DNA of 64,000 bases from CAYPAV01 sp964408805 (GCA_964408805.1 CAYPAV010000010.1:124001-188000), one strand, 5' to 3'. Counted from the stretch's first letter, positions 8,559-17,277 are shown. The notes: a model not told the origin generated them from the sequence alone. Program-made: numbers and translations.

Positions 8559-9383
8559 CTAACGTTCCTCGCTCCCCCAAACGATCGCGTTTTGCAGCAA
8601 TTGCGCGAACGCGTCGGTTTCCCAAACGCCGCGAAATTCGGGCGGCACGATTCCGTCCGGATCGATGCTTTTGTCTACCCTCGATTGGCTGTTGGTGCGG
8701 CCCGTGTGGCAGTGTCCAAGGCCCACATAGACGATCTCGCCTCGCCCGACATCGCGGGCGTAACCGAGCACTCGCGTTTTCCCGTCCGGCTGCAGCGCCG
8801 TATCCTCGTCATAGACGAAGCCGAAACCTAGCGGGGAGGGGTCCTTCGCAAGCTCGGTCGTCAGGAGAATGCGGCTGTCGTCCGGCTCCTGAAGCTCGAT
8901 GAGGTAGAGTTCGTCCCGGACGGTGAAGGTTGCGGGGAGGTCCCGCATGACAGGATGCTCGCCGGCGACGGAGACCTGAAATTCACTTAGCGGCGGGTGA
9001 TTGAGAAAAAAGCATCCCAAGGTCTGGTGATGTTCGGCCTTGACCATTTGCTTGACGGGACGGCCGTCCCGTTCGGTCTTGACCGCCTTTCCGCCCGAGG
9101 TGCCGTGAAGGGCGAACCAACGGCCGCCCTTCTCCAACCAGTCCTGCAGCGCGTCATTGCCGCTTCCCACCGGGTAGGGACCGGCGACATAGGTTATCAA
9201 TAGATCGGTCCCCGGCAGCCATCGTTCGAGGTCTTGAAAATCGTTCGCGACGGTAACCGCGAGATGGTCCTTGGCTTGCAGCTTTTGCAAAAGTTGGAGG
9301 CGGGCGAAATCCATATCATGTCCCGCGGCGGAACCGGGCGGAAACCCGCCGGAAATGAGATGGGCGCGCTGGGTCGTCGTCAT
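8559..9383 (-). CDS. ThuA-like domain protein
   Basis: 274 residues of the ThuA / trehalose-utilisation family, which has a class I glutamine amidotransferase-like flavodoxin fold but usually lacks the amidotransferase triad. Visible landmarks are the N-terminal HLISGGFPPGSAAGHDM, WLPGTDLLITYV, the GGRWFALHGTSGGK loop and the C-terminal GRGEIVYVGLGHCHTG. Members occur in carbohydrate catabolism loci but the reaction is not established. It has a good GGAGG site before its ATG and shares a divergent promoter containing a perfect palindrome with the hot-dog gene to the right. Confidence 0.82.
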   Translation of the reverse strand: MTTTQRAHLISGGFPPGSAAGHDMDFARLQLLQKLQAKDHLAVTVANDFQDLERWLPGTDLLITYVAGPYPVGSGNDALQDWLEKGGRWFALHGTSGGKAVKTERDGRPVKQMVKAEHHQTLGCFFLNHPPLSEFQVSVAGEHPVMRDLPATFTVRDELYLIELQEPDDSRILLTTELAKDPSPLGFGFVYDEDTALQPDGKTRVLGYARDVGRGEIVYVGLGHCHTGRTNSQSRVDKSIDPDGIVPPEFRGVWETDAFAQLLQNAIVWGSEER

Positions 9384-9433
9384 GGCAGGTCCTCCGGTTC
9401 GTGGGTTTTCAAGTCGGTATGGTGCCGACGTAT

Positions 9434-9450
9434 ATTAAGTACATCTTAAT
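9434..9450. promoter_or_regulatory. Palindromic operator candidate between divergent genes
   Basis: ATTAAG-TACAT-CTTAAT is a perfect 6-bp inverted repeat with a 5-bp spacer, 51 bp from the ThuA start and 65 bp from the hot-dog gene start. Such symmetry in an AT-rich patch of a divergent promoter is what a dimeric regulator site looks like. The regulator is not identified and no regulator gene lies adjacent. Confidence 0.4.
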
Positions 9451-9514
9451 TTTGAGGTAACACCCGTTCGGCCGACTTCCAGGCGTGGGTGAGCGAAAAC
9501 GAGAGGAGCGACCG

Positions 9515-10366
9515 ATGAGCGAAACGCCGGCAACGCATGAACCCTATGCGGGGAAGGATCTTGGTGAACTCGCGTTCATTTGCACGCCGACCATGGTCGA
9601 GCATTATTGCGACGGGTTGGCGATCGATCGAGCGCGCTATCTGGATCCGACCTATTGGGAAAAACCGGTTGCACCCGCGATGATCGTCGGTGAAGTGGAC
9701 GGCGGCTTCAAGGGAGCCCGATTCGACAATGCATTCGGCAATCTGTGGATGCGCCAGGAATGGGCGTTCCATCAGCCGATCTTCCCGGCGCAGGAATACC
9801 GGCGCACATCCACCGTGCTCGACGTCTACGAGTGGCGCAATCGGTCGGTGGTCAAACAGGAAGTCAGCCTCTTCGACGGCGAGACGCTCGTCGTTCGCGG
9901 CATCCACCACCAGAGTTTCCTGTTGAATCAGAGCTCGGGCAAGGTCGCCCTACGCGATCCGAAGAAGAAGGAAGGTGTGCGGAAATTCGAGGTGCCCCCC
10001 GGAGAGCCCATCGACAGTGTCGCATGCCACATCGATTTGGAGATGTGCGGCGTGTTCTTTCACGGCAACCGGAGCTACCACACCGACAAGCAAGCGTCGG
10101 AGGAGCTCGGGTTCGAGGAGGTCGTGGTCGGCGGCAAGATGACGATGTCGCTGATCGGCGAGATGCTCGAGCAGCGCTTCGGCCGCGGCTATTACGAAGG
10201 CGGAACGCTCGACGTGAAGTTCACGAATATCGTCTGGCCCGATGAGCACGTGACGGCCAAAGGCGTGATCACGCATGAGGAAGCGGGACGAGCCATCGTT
10301 ACCGTGTGGATGGAGAAGGACGACGGGACGGTCGTCATCGTCGGCTCGGCGTCGGCGAACCTTTAG
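9515..10366 (+). CDS. MaoC/hot-dog fold protein of unknown substrate
   Basis: 283 residues. The pattern of two long strand-rich halves with HQPIFPAQEYRRTSTVLDVYEWRNRSVVKQEVSLF in the first and a second region with MLEQRFGRGYYEGG...VKFTNIVWPDEHVTAKG fits a double hot-dog protein of the MaoC dehydratase/thioesterase group (motif text interrupted here). The second half's VWPDEHVTAKG strand is typical of MaoC-like hydratases; a canonical catalytic Asp/His pair could not be assigned with certainty. ATG 9515 is preferred to the open frame from 9485 because GAGAGGAG precedes it. Its last codons overlap the end of the convergent radical SAM gene by 4 bp. Role unknown; acyl-CoA or lactone chemistry is a guess. 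Confidence 0.6.
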   Translation: MSETPATHEPYAGKDLGELAFICTPTMVEHYCDGLAIDRARYLDPTYWEKPVAPAMIVGEVDGGFKGARFDNAFGNLWMRQEWAFHQPIFPAQEYRRTSTVLDVYEWRNRSVVKQEVSLFDGETLVVRGIHHQSFLLNQSSGKVALRDPKKKEGVRKFEVPPGEPIDSVACHIDLEMCGVFFHGNRSYHTDKQASEELGFEEVVVGGKMTMSLIGEMLEQRFGRGYYEGGTLDVKFTNIVWPDEHVTAKGVITHEEAGRAIVTVWMEKDDGTVVIVGSASANL

Positions 10367-11799
10367 AGCCTGTCCCGGTCCCGAGGCCCGTGGATGGTAA
10401 TATCCCGCGGTGTCTCCCAACCCGCCGCGGCCTGGACCACGTCCTCGGGTGTCCGTTTATCGGCCTGTTGGTACCATGGCGCCTCCATCAGCAGCGGGAA
10501 GTCGTCATAGGTGCCGTGGTCGTAGCCCATATACCGGTTGGTTTCCGAGAAATCGATCCGGGTCGGTAGCCGCAGGCCGTATTTCTTCCAGATCTCGTAG
10601 CGTTTGCTCATGAGGCGAATGTAATATTCAGTCGGGACGGGGGGCTGTTCATGCTCGCGGAGGAGGTTCGATCTCGGTTCGCGGCGCCATTGATTGAAAC
10701 GCGGATCGACGCCGCGGCTCATCAAGACCTCCAAGCCCTCGGCGGTGCTCGCCAGCGCGTCCTTCATCGTCGCGAAGCCGTGCGGCTTAGCCATTTCGAT
10801 GCCGGCGACGAAATTCGGCCGGACGTTCCCCTCGCCAAGGACGTCGACCGAATCGAGTGTCCTCTTGATCCAGTCGTCCCGACCGATCCGGCGCGCCTTG
10901 CCCGGATTGATCCACTCAAAGAGGCGCGCATCCCACACCTCCATATTGGCTTGGTGACCATCCAACCCTTCCTTGCGAAGCCAGCTCAATTCATCCTTGG
11001 TCTTCGCGTTCGTCTGCAGGGTCACGTGACGCCGGGGACCGCCGAACTTCAATGCCCGGACGTATTGCGCATAGAATTCGTTCTCCGCCATGCCGCGTAG
11101 TTTGTTCGTGATCGTACCGCCGGTAATGATGAAGCTGACGGGCGCCTGATAGCCCTCCTTCGCCAGCAGGTTCCGGCTGACCTCGCGCCCCGCTTCCTCG
11201 ACATGATCGACGTCCTTGACCGGCAGGTTGAGGCTGAAGTCCTTGGACTGCTTCATCTGCCGCGCATTCTCGTTGATATCGCAGAAGCGGCACTCCTCTT
11301 TCGGCCCCCAATACTGGCATTGGCGGAACACGGTCACGAAATAGCCGAAGGCGCAGATCTCGTGATAGCGAACGCCATCGGAAAAGCGCTTCCCGTAATA
11401 GGCGGGCTCCACCGGATAGGAAACGTTGCAAATGACGTCGCCATCCGCCGTCAGCACGAGACGCCCATCGACGACATCGACGATATAGGGAGAACTCGGG
11501 TCCATCGTGGTCTGGACGGCGACGGCGCGGAGATCGTAGATCCCCTGAAAGATGAAAAACCATTCGGGTACGCGCGCCGATTCATTGCGCTTCATCTGAT
11601 CCATCGGGACGAGGTCATACGAAAACAGCCGATAGGATTTCACCATCGAGCCCGCCGCCGCCTCCAGGGCCGCATCGGTGAACCAGTGTCCCTTGCTCAA
11701 CAGCTCTATCTTCACGACGACTTCGCGCGGGACATCCGGGAATCGTTCCATATGGCCCTCGAGTTCCCCAACCGCACTCCTGGAATCGTCGTCGACCAT
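10363..11799 (-). CDS. Radical SAM family protein with atypical CX8CX2C motif
   Basis: About 478 residues. The presumed iron-sulfur cysteines are in CQYWGPKEECRFCD, giving C-X8-C-X2-C instead of the standard C-X3-C-X2-C. The following region (DINENARQMKQSKDF, PVSFIITGGTITNKL, GGPRRHVTLQTNAKT, NMEVWDARLFEWINPGK, RPNFVAGIEMAKPHGF) has the strand-helix rhythm and GG/E/N positions of a radical SAM TIM barrel. The product is therefore likely a [4Fe-4S] enzyme that cleaves S-adenosylmethionine, substrate unknown. The frame is open from 11889; ATG 11799 (MVDDDSRS) or 11751 are alternatives and the N-terminus is uncertain. It converges on the hot-dog gene with a 4-bp overlap. Confidence 0.72.
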   Translation of the reverse strand: MVDDDSRSAVGELEGHMERFPDVPREVVVKIELLSKGHWFTDAALEAAAGSMVKSYRLFSYDLVPMDQMKRNESARVPEWFFIFQGIYDLRAVAVQTTMDPSSPYIVDVVDGRLVLTADGDVICNVSYPVEPAYYGKRFSDGVRYHEICAFGYFVTVFRQCQYWGPKEECRFCDINENARQMKQSKDFSLNLPVKDVDHVEEAGREVSRNLLAKEGYQAPVSFIITGGTITNKLRGMAENEFYAQYVRALKFGGPRRHVTLQTNAKTKDELSWLRKEGLDGHQANMEVWDARLFEWINPGKARRIGRDDWIKRTLDSVDVLGEGNVRPNFVAGIEMAKPHGFATMKDALASTAEGLEVLMSRGVDPRFNQWRREPRSNLLREHEQPPVPTEYYIRLMSKRYEIWKKYGLRLPTRIDFSETNRYMGYDHGTYDDFPLLMEAPWYQQADKRTPEDVVQAAAGWETPRDITIHGPRDRDRL

Positions 11800-12090
11800 T
11801 CGTGTTTCCACTGATCTTCTCCCTCGGCGCGTGAGATCGCGACCGTAAACTTGGATAGGAGGATGATATGGCAATTCTCGGCGTGCCATAAATTGTTTTT
11901 AATCGCTCCAGGAATTCGCCGGCGAGTCACGAGCCGAGATCGAGCCGCACCCGGAATCACGGATTTACGGCATCCGGCTCTCCGCTTCGGACCCCAGCTG
12001 AACCGCTCATCCTGTCACTGTTTGGCCGATCAGATCATTGCGCCAAAGATCGCCAAGCGCCCATTTCGCGCAATCAAATGGCCGCACATC

Positions 12091-12855
12091 CTAGTCCGGC
12101 ATGCCCGATTCCGCCGGCGTGTAGGGCCGAATATTGGTTGGCGTGACGATGAGTTCGGGCAGTGAGGAACGCGCCGGCATCAAGGCGATCATCCGAATTG
12201 CGTGGGCCATATCCTCGGGTTGGATGAACTGTGCCAGCACTTCGGGCGAGTATTTGACCTTTCGCCTCTCCATGATTGGCGTGTTCACGTCGTCCGGATG
12301 CACGCAGCAGGCGCGGATGCCGAATTTCCAGGCTTCCTGGGTCAACGATAGACTCATCCCGAGCATCCCGAACTTGGAGGCCGAATAGGCAATGCCGGCG
12401 GCGCCGCTGACCCGTTTTGCCGCGGTAGAGGCAACGTTAATCACCAACCCATCGTCCTGAGCGCGCATTGTCGGCATCACGGCCATAAACATGTTGAAGG
12501 CACCGGTTAGGTTTACGTCGATGACATGGTCCCAATCTTCCAGGGTGATTTCATCCAGCCTGCGGTTGGTGACATTCGTCCCCGCATTGTTGACCAGGAT
12601 GTCAATCCGTCCCTGTTTGGTCAGAATATCCGCCGAGACGGCTTGGACGTCCGCGCGCTTCGAAACGTCGAGCGGTGCCACGAGCGCGCTGCCACCCTTA
12701 TCTTCGATTTCACCCGCGACCTGATCCAGCATTTCGCGCCGCCGCCCAAGTAGGACGACGCTGGCCCCGTCCGCGGCAAACATCAGCGCCGCCGCCTTGC
12801 CGATGCCGGTGCCGGCACCGGTCACCCAGACGAATTTGCCGTCGAACACACCCAT
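12091..12855 (-). CDS. SDR family oxidoreductase
   Basis: A classical short-chain dehydrogenase/reductase of 254 residues. The NAD(P)-binding motif is TGAGTGIG near the N-terminus, NNAG follows at about residue 90, the catalytic Ser is in INVAS and the Tyr/Lys pair is YSASK. The C-terminus is specific to a particular substrate that cannot be named. A GGAGG ribosome site precedes the ATG. It stands alone: the nearest upstream gene is separated by a 388-bp gap with a dispersed repeat, and the downstream gap to the radical SAM gene (about 290 bp) shows nothing recognisable. Confidence 0.92.
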   Translation of the reverse strand: MGVFDGKFVWVTGAGTGIGKAAALMFAADGASVVLLGRRREMLDQVAGEIEDKGGSALVAPLDVSKRADVQAVSADILTKQGRIDILVNNAGTNVTNRRLDEITLEDWDHVIDVNLTGAFNMFMAVMPTMRAQDDGLVINVASTAAKRVSGAAGIAYSASKFGMLGMSLSLTQEAWKFGIRACCVHPDDVNTPIMERRKVKYSPEVLAQFIQPEDMAHAIRMIALMPARSSLPELIVTPTNIRPYTPAESGMPD

Positions 12856-12967
12856 CGATACCTCCGTCTAACGATTGAAGCCGTCACATGAAATGCAATA
12901 GCGCGTATAAGATGTTTCTTGCCACCGAGCGGACCCGACATAACACAAAATAACCGAGAATGTCGTG

Positions 12968-13080
12968 AAAGCCGTCGATTTCTAAAATTTCGAAATTCCC
13001 CAATTCGATGTCCGGAGTTCGAGGCAAGGCAAAAGGAATATGAAACCGGCACTTTCGGCGGCTCGTGACCCTTGGCAGAC
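12968..13080 (+). repeat. Dispersed intergenic repeat, diverged copy
   Basis: Within the 388-bp gap 12856-13243. It aligns by eye with the copy at 19145-19331: GCCGTCGATTTCTAAAATTT against GCCGTCGATTCCTCGATTTT, then GATGTCCGGAGTTCGAGGCA against GATGTCCGAAGGTTGAGGCA, followed by a shared GACCC segment. Ends are approximate. No gene was seen in the rest of the gap. Confidence 0.5.
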
Positions 13081-13243
13081 GTTTTGCCCCCATGTTCGGA
13101 TAGCGGCGAATTTACCTGCGGCGATCTCGACGGCATAGGATCGGAACGGCCCCAGGTGCCCCCAAAGTCACATCTCAAAAGCCCCCCCAGCGTCGATGAG
13201 CAAGGCTGAGTGGAAGCGCGGCGTCGTGAAGTAGATGGGCTCG

Positions 13244-14011
13244 CTATTCGGCCGCCTCCGCCAGGGCCGCGGGGGCGTTCGTCGCCATGAAGCCGCGGAT
13301 GTGGCCCAGTGCGAGTTCTATCTTTCGGGCGTTTTCCTTCCAGGGGTAGAGGCTGACCTGCGCGTTCGGCGCCAGCAGGGCCGTCTCCATCGCCGCCGCA
13401 TAGGGATGCGCCGGGATGTCGTCTGGCAGGACCAGCACCGGCGTCTGGCAGTTGCGCACGAAATCGCGGTCGACGGTGAACACGAAATCCGCCCGCTTCG
13501 TGTACATGTTGTTGAGGTAGTCGGAGACCATCTCCATGGTGATCTCGGGCCGCCGCTTGCAAAACTCGGGCGCCCAGCCCGAAATGTTGTTTTGGTAGAA
13601 GATGTCCGGCACGTTGGAGCTATAGCCGCTCGGATGCACGAGCACCGCGGAGACGACGCGGTCGCCCGCGCGCTTCAGCAAGTTCCAGATCATCGGACCG
13701 CCGATGCAGTAGCCCATCACCATGAACCGGTCGATCCCGAGATGGTCCATCAGGCCGAGCTGGTCGTCGGTAAAGCCATCCCATGTCCGCTCGATCTCGA
13801 GCGGGCCCTCCGACTGGCCGCCATTGGCGTTCCGCAGGTCCAGCGCGACGACACGGTAGGTGTCGCTGAATTCTTCCAGCGGATTGAAGGCATGGTTGTC
13901 GAGCCCCGCTATGGTCGCGTTCAGCCCGCCGCCGGGAATGACCAGCAGCGGAAAGCCGGAACCGGCCTCTTCGTAATGGGTCTTTACGGGACCGTTTTCA
14001 TAGATTGGCAT
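13244..14011 (-). CDS. Alpha/beta hydrolase with Cys in the nucleophile elbow
   Basis: 255 residues from the ATG at 14011, which has AAGGAG 7 nt upstream (the frame is open further to 14068). The fold pattern is clear: LVIPGGGLNATI, ALDLRNANGGQS and the nucleophile elbow MGYCIGG. The residue at the nucleophile position is Cys (G-Y-C-I-G) rather than Ser, as in dienelactone hydrolases, although the rest resembles general alpha/beta hydrolases. A candidate His lies in DDIPAHPY. It is divergent from the GST gene across 158 bp, so the two may be regulated together in detoxification of an electrophilic or lactone compound; that link is inference. Confidence 0.8.
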   Translation of the reverse strand: MPIYENGPVKTHYEEAGSGFPLLVIPGGGLNATIAGLDNHAFNPLEEFSDTYRVVALDLRNANGGQSEGPLEIERTWDGFTDDQLGLMDHLGIDRFMVMGYCIGGPMIWNLLKRAGDRVVSAVLVHPSGYSSNVPDIFYQNNISGWAPEFCKRRPEITMEMVSDYLNNMYTKRADFVFTVDRDFVRNCQTPVLVLPDDIPAHPYAAAMETALLAPNAQVSLYPWKENARKIELALGHIRGFMATNAPAALAEAAE

Positions 14012-14169
14012 GGCGGTTCTCCTTTCCCGATGAGGTATACTGCGTTCGTTCAAGTGGTTCCACCCCACACAAGTACAATCGTATTTCTCAAAAAGGTTCC
14101 ATTCGCCGCGACGGCACTACATATGATATCGCTGATCGCAGCCACGGCACCCGGAACGGAGTTCGCATA

Positions 14170-15039
14170 ATGACAAAGACCTATACGCCGCCGAAAGTCT
14201 GGAAATGGGAAGGCCAGAAACAGGCGCGTTTTACCAGCATCAACCGCCCGATCGCGGGTGCGACCCACGACAAGGAACTGCCCGTCGGCAAGCATCCGCT
14301 GCAGCTCTATTCGCTCGGCACGCCGAACGGCGTGAAGGTCACGGTGTTGCTGGAGGAGCTACTGGCGCGGGGCCATGCGGGCGCCGAATACGATGCCTGG
14401 CTGATCCGCATCGGCGACGGCGACCAGTTCGGCAGCGGCTTCGTCGCGGTGAACCCGAACTCCAAGATCCCGGCGCTGATGGACCACGGCACCAACCCGC
14501 CGACCCGGATCTTCGAGTCCGGCGCGATGCTGTTGTATCTGGCCGAGAAATTCGGCGAATTCCTGCCGAGCGATCCGGCGCGGCGGCCGGAATGCTTGTC
14601 CTGGCTGTTCTGGCAGATGGGCAGCACCCCTTATGTCGGCGGCGGCTTCGGCCATTTCTACGCCTACGCGGACGAAAAATATCAATACCCCATCGACCGT
14701 TTCACGATGGAGGCCAAGCGCCAACTCGACGTACTCGACCGGCGCCTGGCCGACAATCGCTATGTGTGCGGCGACGAATACACCATCGCCAATATGGCGA
14801 TCTGGCCTTGGTATGGCGGGCTGGTCATCTTCGACCAGTACGGGGCGGAGGAGTTCCTCGACGCCCGGTCCTACGCCAATGTGCTGCGCTGGGCGGAGGA
14901 AATCCATGCCCGCGAGCCGGTCAAGCGCGGCCGCATGGTCAATCGTCTCCGCGGCGAACCGCACGAACAGCTCCGCGAACGCCACGACGCCGGAGATTTC
15001 GAAACGAAGACGCAGGACAAGGTTGAGGCGGCGGACTGA
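14170..15039 (+). CDS. Glutathione S-transferase, YghU-like
   Basis: 289 residues with the N-terminal extension and thioredoxin-like domain of YghU/nu-class GSTs: PVGKHPLQLYSLGTPNGVKV contains the glutathione-activating Thr/Asn region, and VNPNSKIPALMDHG plus FESGAMLLYLAEKFG are the glutathione-binding strand and loop. The C-terminal all-helical domain includes CGDEYTIANMAIWPW. YghU homologues bind two glutathiones and reduce disulfides or organic peroxides. ATG 14170 has GGAG about 10 nt upstream; the in-frame extension from 14005 is not family-like and overlaps the divergent promoter. Confidence 0.93.
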   Translation: MTKTYTPPKVWKWEGQKQARFTSINRPIAGATHDKELPVGKHPLQLYSLGTPNGVKVTVLLEELLARGHAGAEYDAWLIRIGDGDQFGSGFVAVNPNSKIPALMDHGTNPPTRIFESGAMLLYLAEKFGEFLPSDPARRPECLSWLFWQMGSTPYVGGGFGHFYAYADEKYQYPIDRFTMEAKRQLDVLDRRLADNRYVCGDEYTIANMAIWPWYGGLVIFDQYGAEEFLDARSYANVLRWAEEIHAREPVKRGRMVNRLRGEPHEQLRERHDAGDFETKTQDKVEAAD

Positions 15040-15133
15040 AGGCGCGGCGCGGATGCTTAACCGAGCACCGACAACGTAAAAAATAGCCCTGTCTATACCC
15101 TATACTGGCATTGTAAATCAGGCGGCGGCCTGG

Positions 15134-15300
15134 TCGGCAATGGCCGGACCGGGAGGAAAACCGCGATCCGATTTTACGTCCGGAGCTGAAAGCCAAGCAG
15201 CTGTCGGCTCTTCCGCTCTTGAAAACGCCGTGAATCATGCCCGAAAGCCGGACGAAAGCGGACGGAAATCCCTGCTACCGACCCAATTCGGCTATTGGCC
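15134..15300 (+). repeat. Dispersed intergenic repeat, copy in gap 15040-15416
   Basis: It shares TTTACGTCCGGAG(C/T)TGAA with the inverted copy near 31845, the following AAGC-GCCGTC-like block, and the CCGAAAG...GGACGAAAGCGGACG and GACCCAATTCGGC blocks with the copy at 19145-19331. The alignment is gapped but collinear over about 160 bp. The rest of this 377-bp gap holds no gene that I can support. Confidence 0.55.
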
Positions 15301-15416
15301 CATCCTACGTCCACGACCGATCTGTACTGATCTCGATCAATGCCGACCCGCGTCGGTTTTCATACCGTTCTTCGATCCCGCACCCGACGGAATGTCAGAC
15401 CGCGAGGAACCGGAAG

Positions 15417-15644
15417 ATGGATGAACAGACCAAAGAGTTGGTCGCCATGGGTGCCGCCGCCGCTGCCAACTGCCATCCGTGCATGGATTATCATTTGGCT
15501 CGGTGCGACGAGCTCAAGATCTCACGGGAAGAGGTCGCGGCGGCAGTAAGGGTCGGTCTGATGGTAAACCGCGGCGCCGAGAGCGCGATCCGCAAGAAGT
15601 CGCGCGAACTGCTCGGCAAGGATTTCGAGACGGAGACCAATTGA
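15417..15644 (+). CDS. AhpD-like carboxymuconolactone decarboxylase family miniprotein
   Basis: 75 residues. It has the complete alkylhydroperoxidase signature E-X11-C-X2-C-X3-H: Glu7, Cys19, Cys22 and His26 (ANCHPCMDYH). AhpD-type proteins relay electrons to peroxiredoxins and have weak peroxidase activity; the CXXC pair is the redox centre. It is shorter than typical AhpD (about 175 residues) but close to the compact CMD domain unit, which forms hexamers. The ATG follows GAGGAACCGG. The class III cyclase gene starts 29 bp after its stop, so the two are likely co-transcribed. The wider open frame from 15237 is repeat sequence. Confidence 0.82.
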   Translation: MDEQTKELVAMGAAAAANCHPCMDYHLARCDELKISREEVAAAVRVGLMVNRGAESAIRKKSRELLGKDFETETN

Positions 15645-15673
15645 GCGTTACCCCTGATCATGACGCTTCGTGA

Positions 15674-16903
15674 ATGACACATTCGCAATCCAGCCCCGTC
15701 GCCGCTTGTTCTTCGGCCGGTCACATTTCCGAATGGCTGTTGGCCGAGGGCGCGAAAATTCCGACGGTCAAGGAGCTGATCGAACGGTTGAGTGCTCGTC
15801 TTGTCGATGAAGGGTTCCCGGTTTTTCGGTTGCTGATTTTGATCCGCAGCCTGCATCCGCAGGTCATGGGTCTTCGGTACGAATGGCGCCGGGATAGAGG
15901 AACCGTCACCGAGCAACTTCCACCGCACGGAATCCTCCGGAAATCGCAATATCTCGATAGTCCTATGTCGGCGATAATTGACGGCGATGTGCAGGTTATT
16001 CGACGTCGGTTGGATACTTCCGATCCCCGGCTCGACTATCCCATACTGCGGGAACTTTTGGCGGAAGGAGCCACCGATTACGTCGCCATGCCGTTGACCT
16101 TCACCGACGGCAAGATCAACGCCATTACAATCGCATCCGACCGCCAAGGCGGATTTTTGGACGACCAGCTGACTCGAATTTACGACATGTTGCCCGTGCT
16201 TTCCCTATTGCTGGAAAATCACTCGAGCCGCCGCACCGCCAGGACGTTGTTGGAAACTTATCTCGGCAAACATACCGGCGACATGGTTCTGGACGGGATG
16301 GTGAATCGGGGGGACGGTGAAGAGATCCACGCCGTGATCTGGTATTGCGACCTGCGTGACTCGACTCACTTGGCGGAAACGCTGTCGTTGGACTCCTTTC
16401 TCGGAGTCCTTAACGACTATTTCGATTGCATGGCGGGGGCGGTCCTGGATCACGGTGGAGAGGTATTGCGATTCATCGGCGACGCTGCGCTGGCGATTTT
16501 CCCCATCGGTGACACGTCCAAGATTCTCGAAGAGGCCTGCACGCCATCGGAAGGCGCGTGCAGACGTGCCATTGACGCCGCCAGGGATGCGCGGCAGCGG
16601 ATTGGCGCGCTCAACAAACGGCGTCAAGAAGTAGGCGACACCCCTATCCGCTTCGGACTGGCTCTGCACGTGGGCGACGTTATGTACGGCAACATCGGTG
16701 TTCCACGGCGTCTTGAATTCACGGTCATCGGAAAGGCGGCCAATGAAGCCGCGCGCCTGGAAGGAATGTGCAAGGAAGTGGGAGAGCCAATTCTAATTTC
16801 GTCCGCGTTCCCACGGTGCTTTCCGGGAGAAATGAGGTCGCTCGGCACACACTCATTGAGGGGGGTGAGCGAACCACAGGAAATCTTTGCCCTTACGCAT
16901 TGA
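15674..16903 (+). CDS. Class III adenylate/guanylate cyclase
   Basis: 409 residues. The N-terminal half (to about 195) has no named motif but its strand/helix pattern could be a GAF-like sensor. The C-terminal catalytic domain has the metal-binding Asp in WYCDLRDSTHL, the core GGEVLRFIGDAALAIFP with the second metal Asp, and the transition-state region FTVIGKAANEAARLE with Asn and Arg. It should make cAMP or cGMP; the substrate cannot be fixed by eye. It follows an AhpD-like gene by 29 bp, hinting at a redox cue. No membrane segment was seen, so it is probably cytoplasmic. Confidence 0.88.
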   Translation: MTHSQSSPVAACSSAGHISEWLLAEGAKIPTVKELIERLSARLVDEGFPVFRLLILIRSLHPQVMGLRYEWRRDRGTVTEQLPPHGILRKSQYLDSPMSAIIDGDVQVIRRRLDTSDPRLDYPILRELLAEGATDYVAMPLTFTDGKINAITIASDRQGGFLDDQLTRIYDMLPVLSLLLENHSSRRTARTLLETYLGKHTGDMVLDGMVNRGDGEEIHAVIWYCDLRDSTHLAETLSLDSFLGVLNDYFDCMAGAVLDHGGEVLRFIGDAALAIFPIGDTSKILEEACTPSEGACRRAIDAARDARQRIGALNKRRQEVGDTPIRFGLALHVGDVMYGNIGVPRRLEFTVIGKAANEAARLEGMCKEVGEPILISSAFPRCFPGEMRSLGTHSLRGVSEPQEIFALTH

Positions 16904-17083
16904 ACAAAACCCGGGCGAAGTTCAAACGGCATATCATAAGTCTGCGCCGGACTTCGCACTAAAGGTCAGCGGCGTTAAAGGTCTTTGCCTTCGAAGGTCG
17001 ATGATAGCCGACTTATTACTTTGGGGTAACGGAGTGACGATGTGTTGATTTTGTGGCGAATTGTCCCCAGCCAACCAGATCGC

Positions 17084-17165
17084 CATGTCCGGAATCTGGT
17101 GGAAAGAGGAGGAAATATTTCGCGGTCGAAAATGGCGGCACCCGGCCCAATCCGGACATTGGCGA
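17084..17165 (+). repeat. Possible dispersed intergenic repeat, weak copy
   Basis: In the 374-bp gap 16904-17277 the order ATGTCCGGAATC, GGAAAGAGGAGGAAAT, then GGCGGCACCCGGCC and GGACATTGG parallels the end of the repeat at 19253-19331. The match is weak and may be coincidence. The rest of the gap shows no gene. Confidence 0.25.
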
Positions 17166-17277
17166 CGACAACCAGGCGTTCAACAACTGCAGAGCCGGCG
17201 GGCGGCGCTACCAAGTTATGGTATTCCTGATCTTGCAGCGCGTTGCAGAATGCCATGGGAAATCGTAGGAGAGCGGA

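Noticed and set aside
12822..13562. Long minus-strand frame joining the SDR upstream region and the hydrolase gene
   Set aside because: It reads antisense and out of frame through a repeat and a real gene; composition is Arg/Ser-rich shadow type.
15417..16903. Reading the AhpD-like gene and cyclase as a defence signalling pair (CBASS-like)
   Set aside because: The cyclase is a class III mononucleotide cyclase, not a CD-NTase, and no effector, nuclease or membrane protein follows.
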